Shown here in pieces: positions 14,387 through 14,394 of a stretch of 14,394 nt of DNA. The translations under genes and the position numbers were made by a program. The notes under the pieces are model-generated. The model searched no databases. It worked only from the letters and a program-made list of their open reading frames with translations, and was not told where the DNA came from. The stretch covers positions 1 through 14,394 of the forward strand of contig JACOUZ010000020.1 in the NCBI GenBank assembly GCA_016177515.1, given 5' to 3'. The first letter of the stretch is position 1; each line of letters begins with the position of its first letter. The stretch is from Acidobacteriota bacterium. Its GTDB lineage: Bacteria; Acidobacteriota; Polarisedimenticolia; Gp22-AA2.

Positions 14387-14394
14387 CGTACTAC

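Overview
The window is G+C-rich chromosomal DNA, roughly 70% by eye, from a diderm bacterium: it encodes an outer-membrane beta-barrel protein and several proteins with Sec signal peptides. No rRNA, tRNA, CRISPR array, IS element or phage gene is visible. The TrmFO-type tRNA methyltransferase, the dprA-topA-trmFO neighbourhood, the DUF1028 protein and the HEAT/TPR-rich content suggest Acidobacteriota or a myxobacteria-like lineage. That placement is an inference; no marker here settles it.

Left part (1-6715): on the minus strand lie dprA, topA and the start of trmFO, in the order known from Firmicutes and several other phyla. Between topA and trmFO sits a plus-strand group of three genes: a CBR1-like short-chain dehydrogenase, a secreted DUF1028 protein with a TPR tail, and a secreted protein I do not recognise. 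This group diverges from trmFO across a 229-bp intergenic region and converges on topA.

Right part (6716-14182): a 208-bp region carries divergent promoter candidates that share their -35 bases. One faces dprA. The other faces a tightly packed five-gene plus-strand operon: (1) a secreted clan GH-A-like glycoside hydrolase with a C-terminal CBM9/DOMON-like domain; (2) a TPR plus outer-membrane beta-barrel protein of YaiO/PgaA type; (3) a receiver-only response regulator; (4) a membrane-anchored HEAT-repeat protein; (5) a multi-pass family 2 glycosyltransferase with the complete processive-synthase motif set. The first four junctions are a 4-nt overlap, 1 nt, 4 nt and 43 nt.

Together these look like a synthase-dependent exopolysaccharide system. 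The glycosyltransferase would polymerise and extrude the chain across the inner membrane. The TPR/barrel protein would carry it through the periplasm and outer membrane. The hydrolase would trim or remodel it outside the cytoplasm. The receiver protein and the cytoplasm-facing HEAT solenoid would form a control module where other systems use PilZ/c-di-GMP. No PilZ domain is seen. This operon is the best candidate here for an undescribed system. A short XRE-type helix-turn-helix ORF that stops early lies at the right edge.
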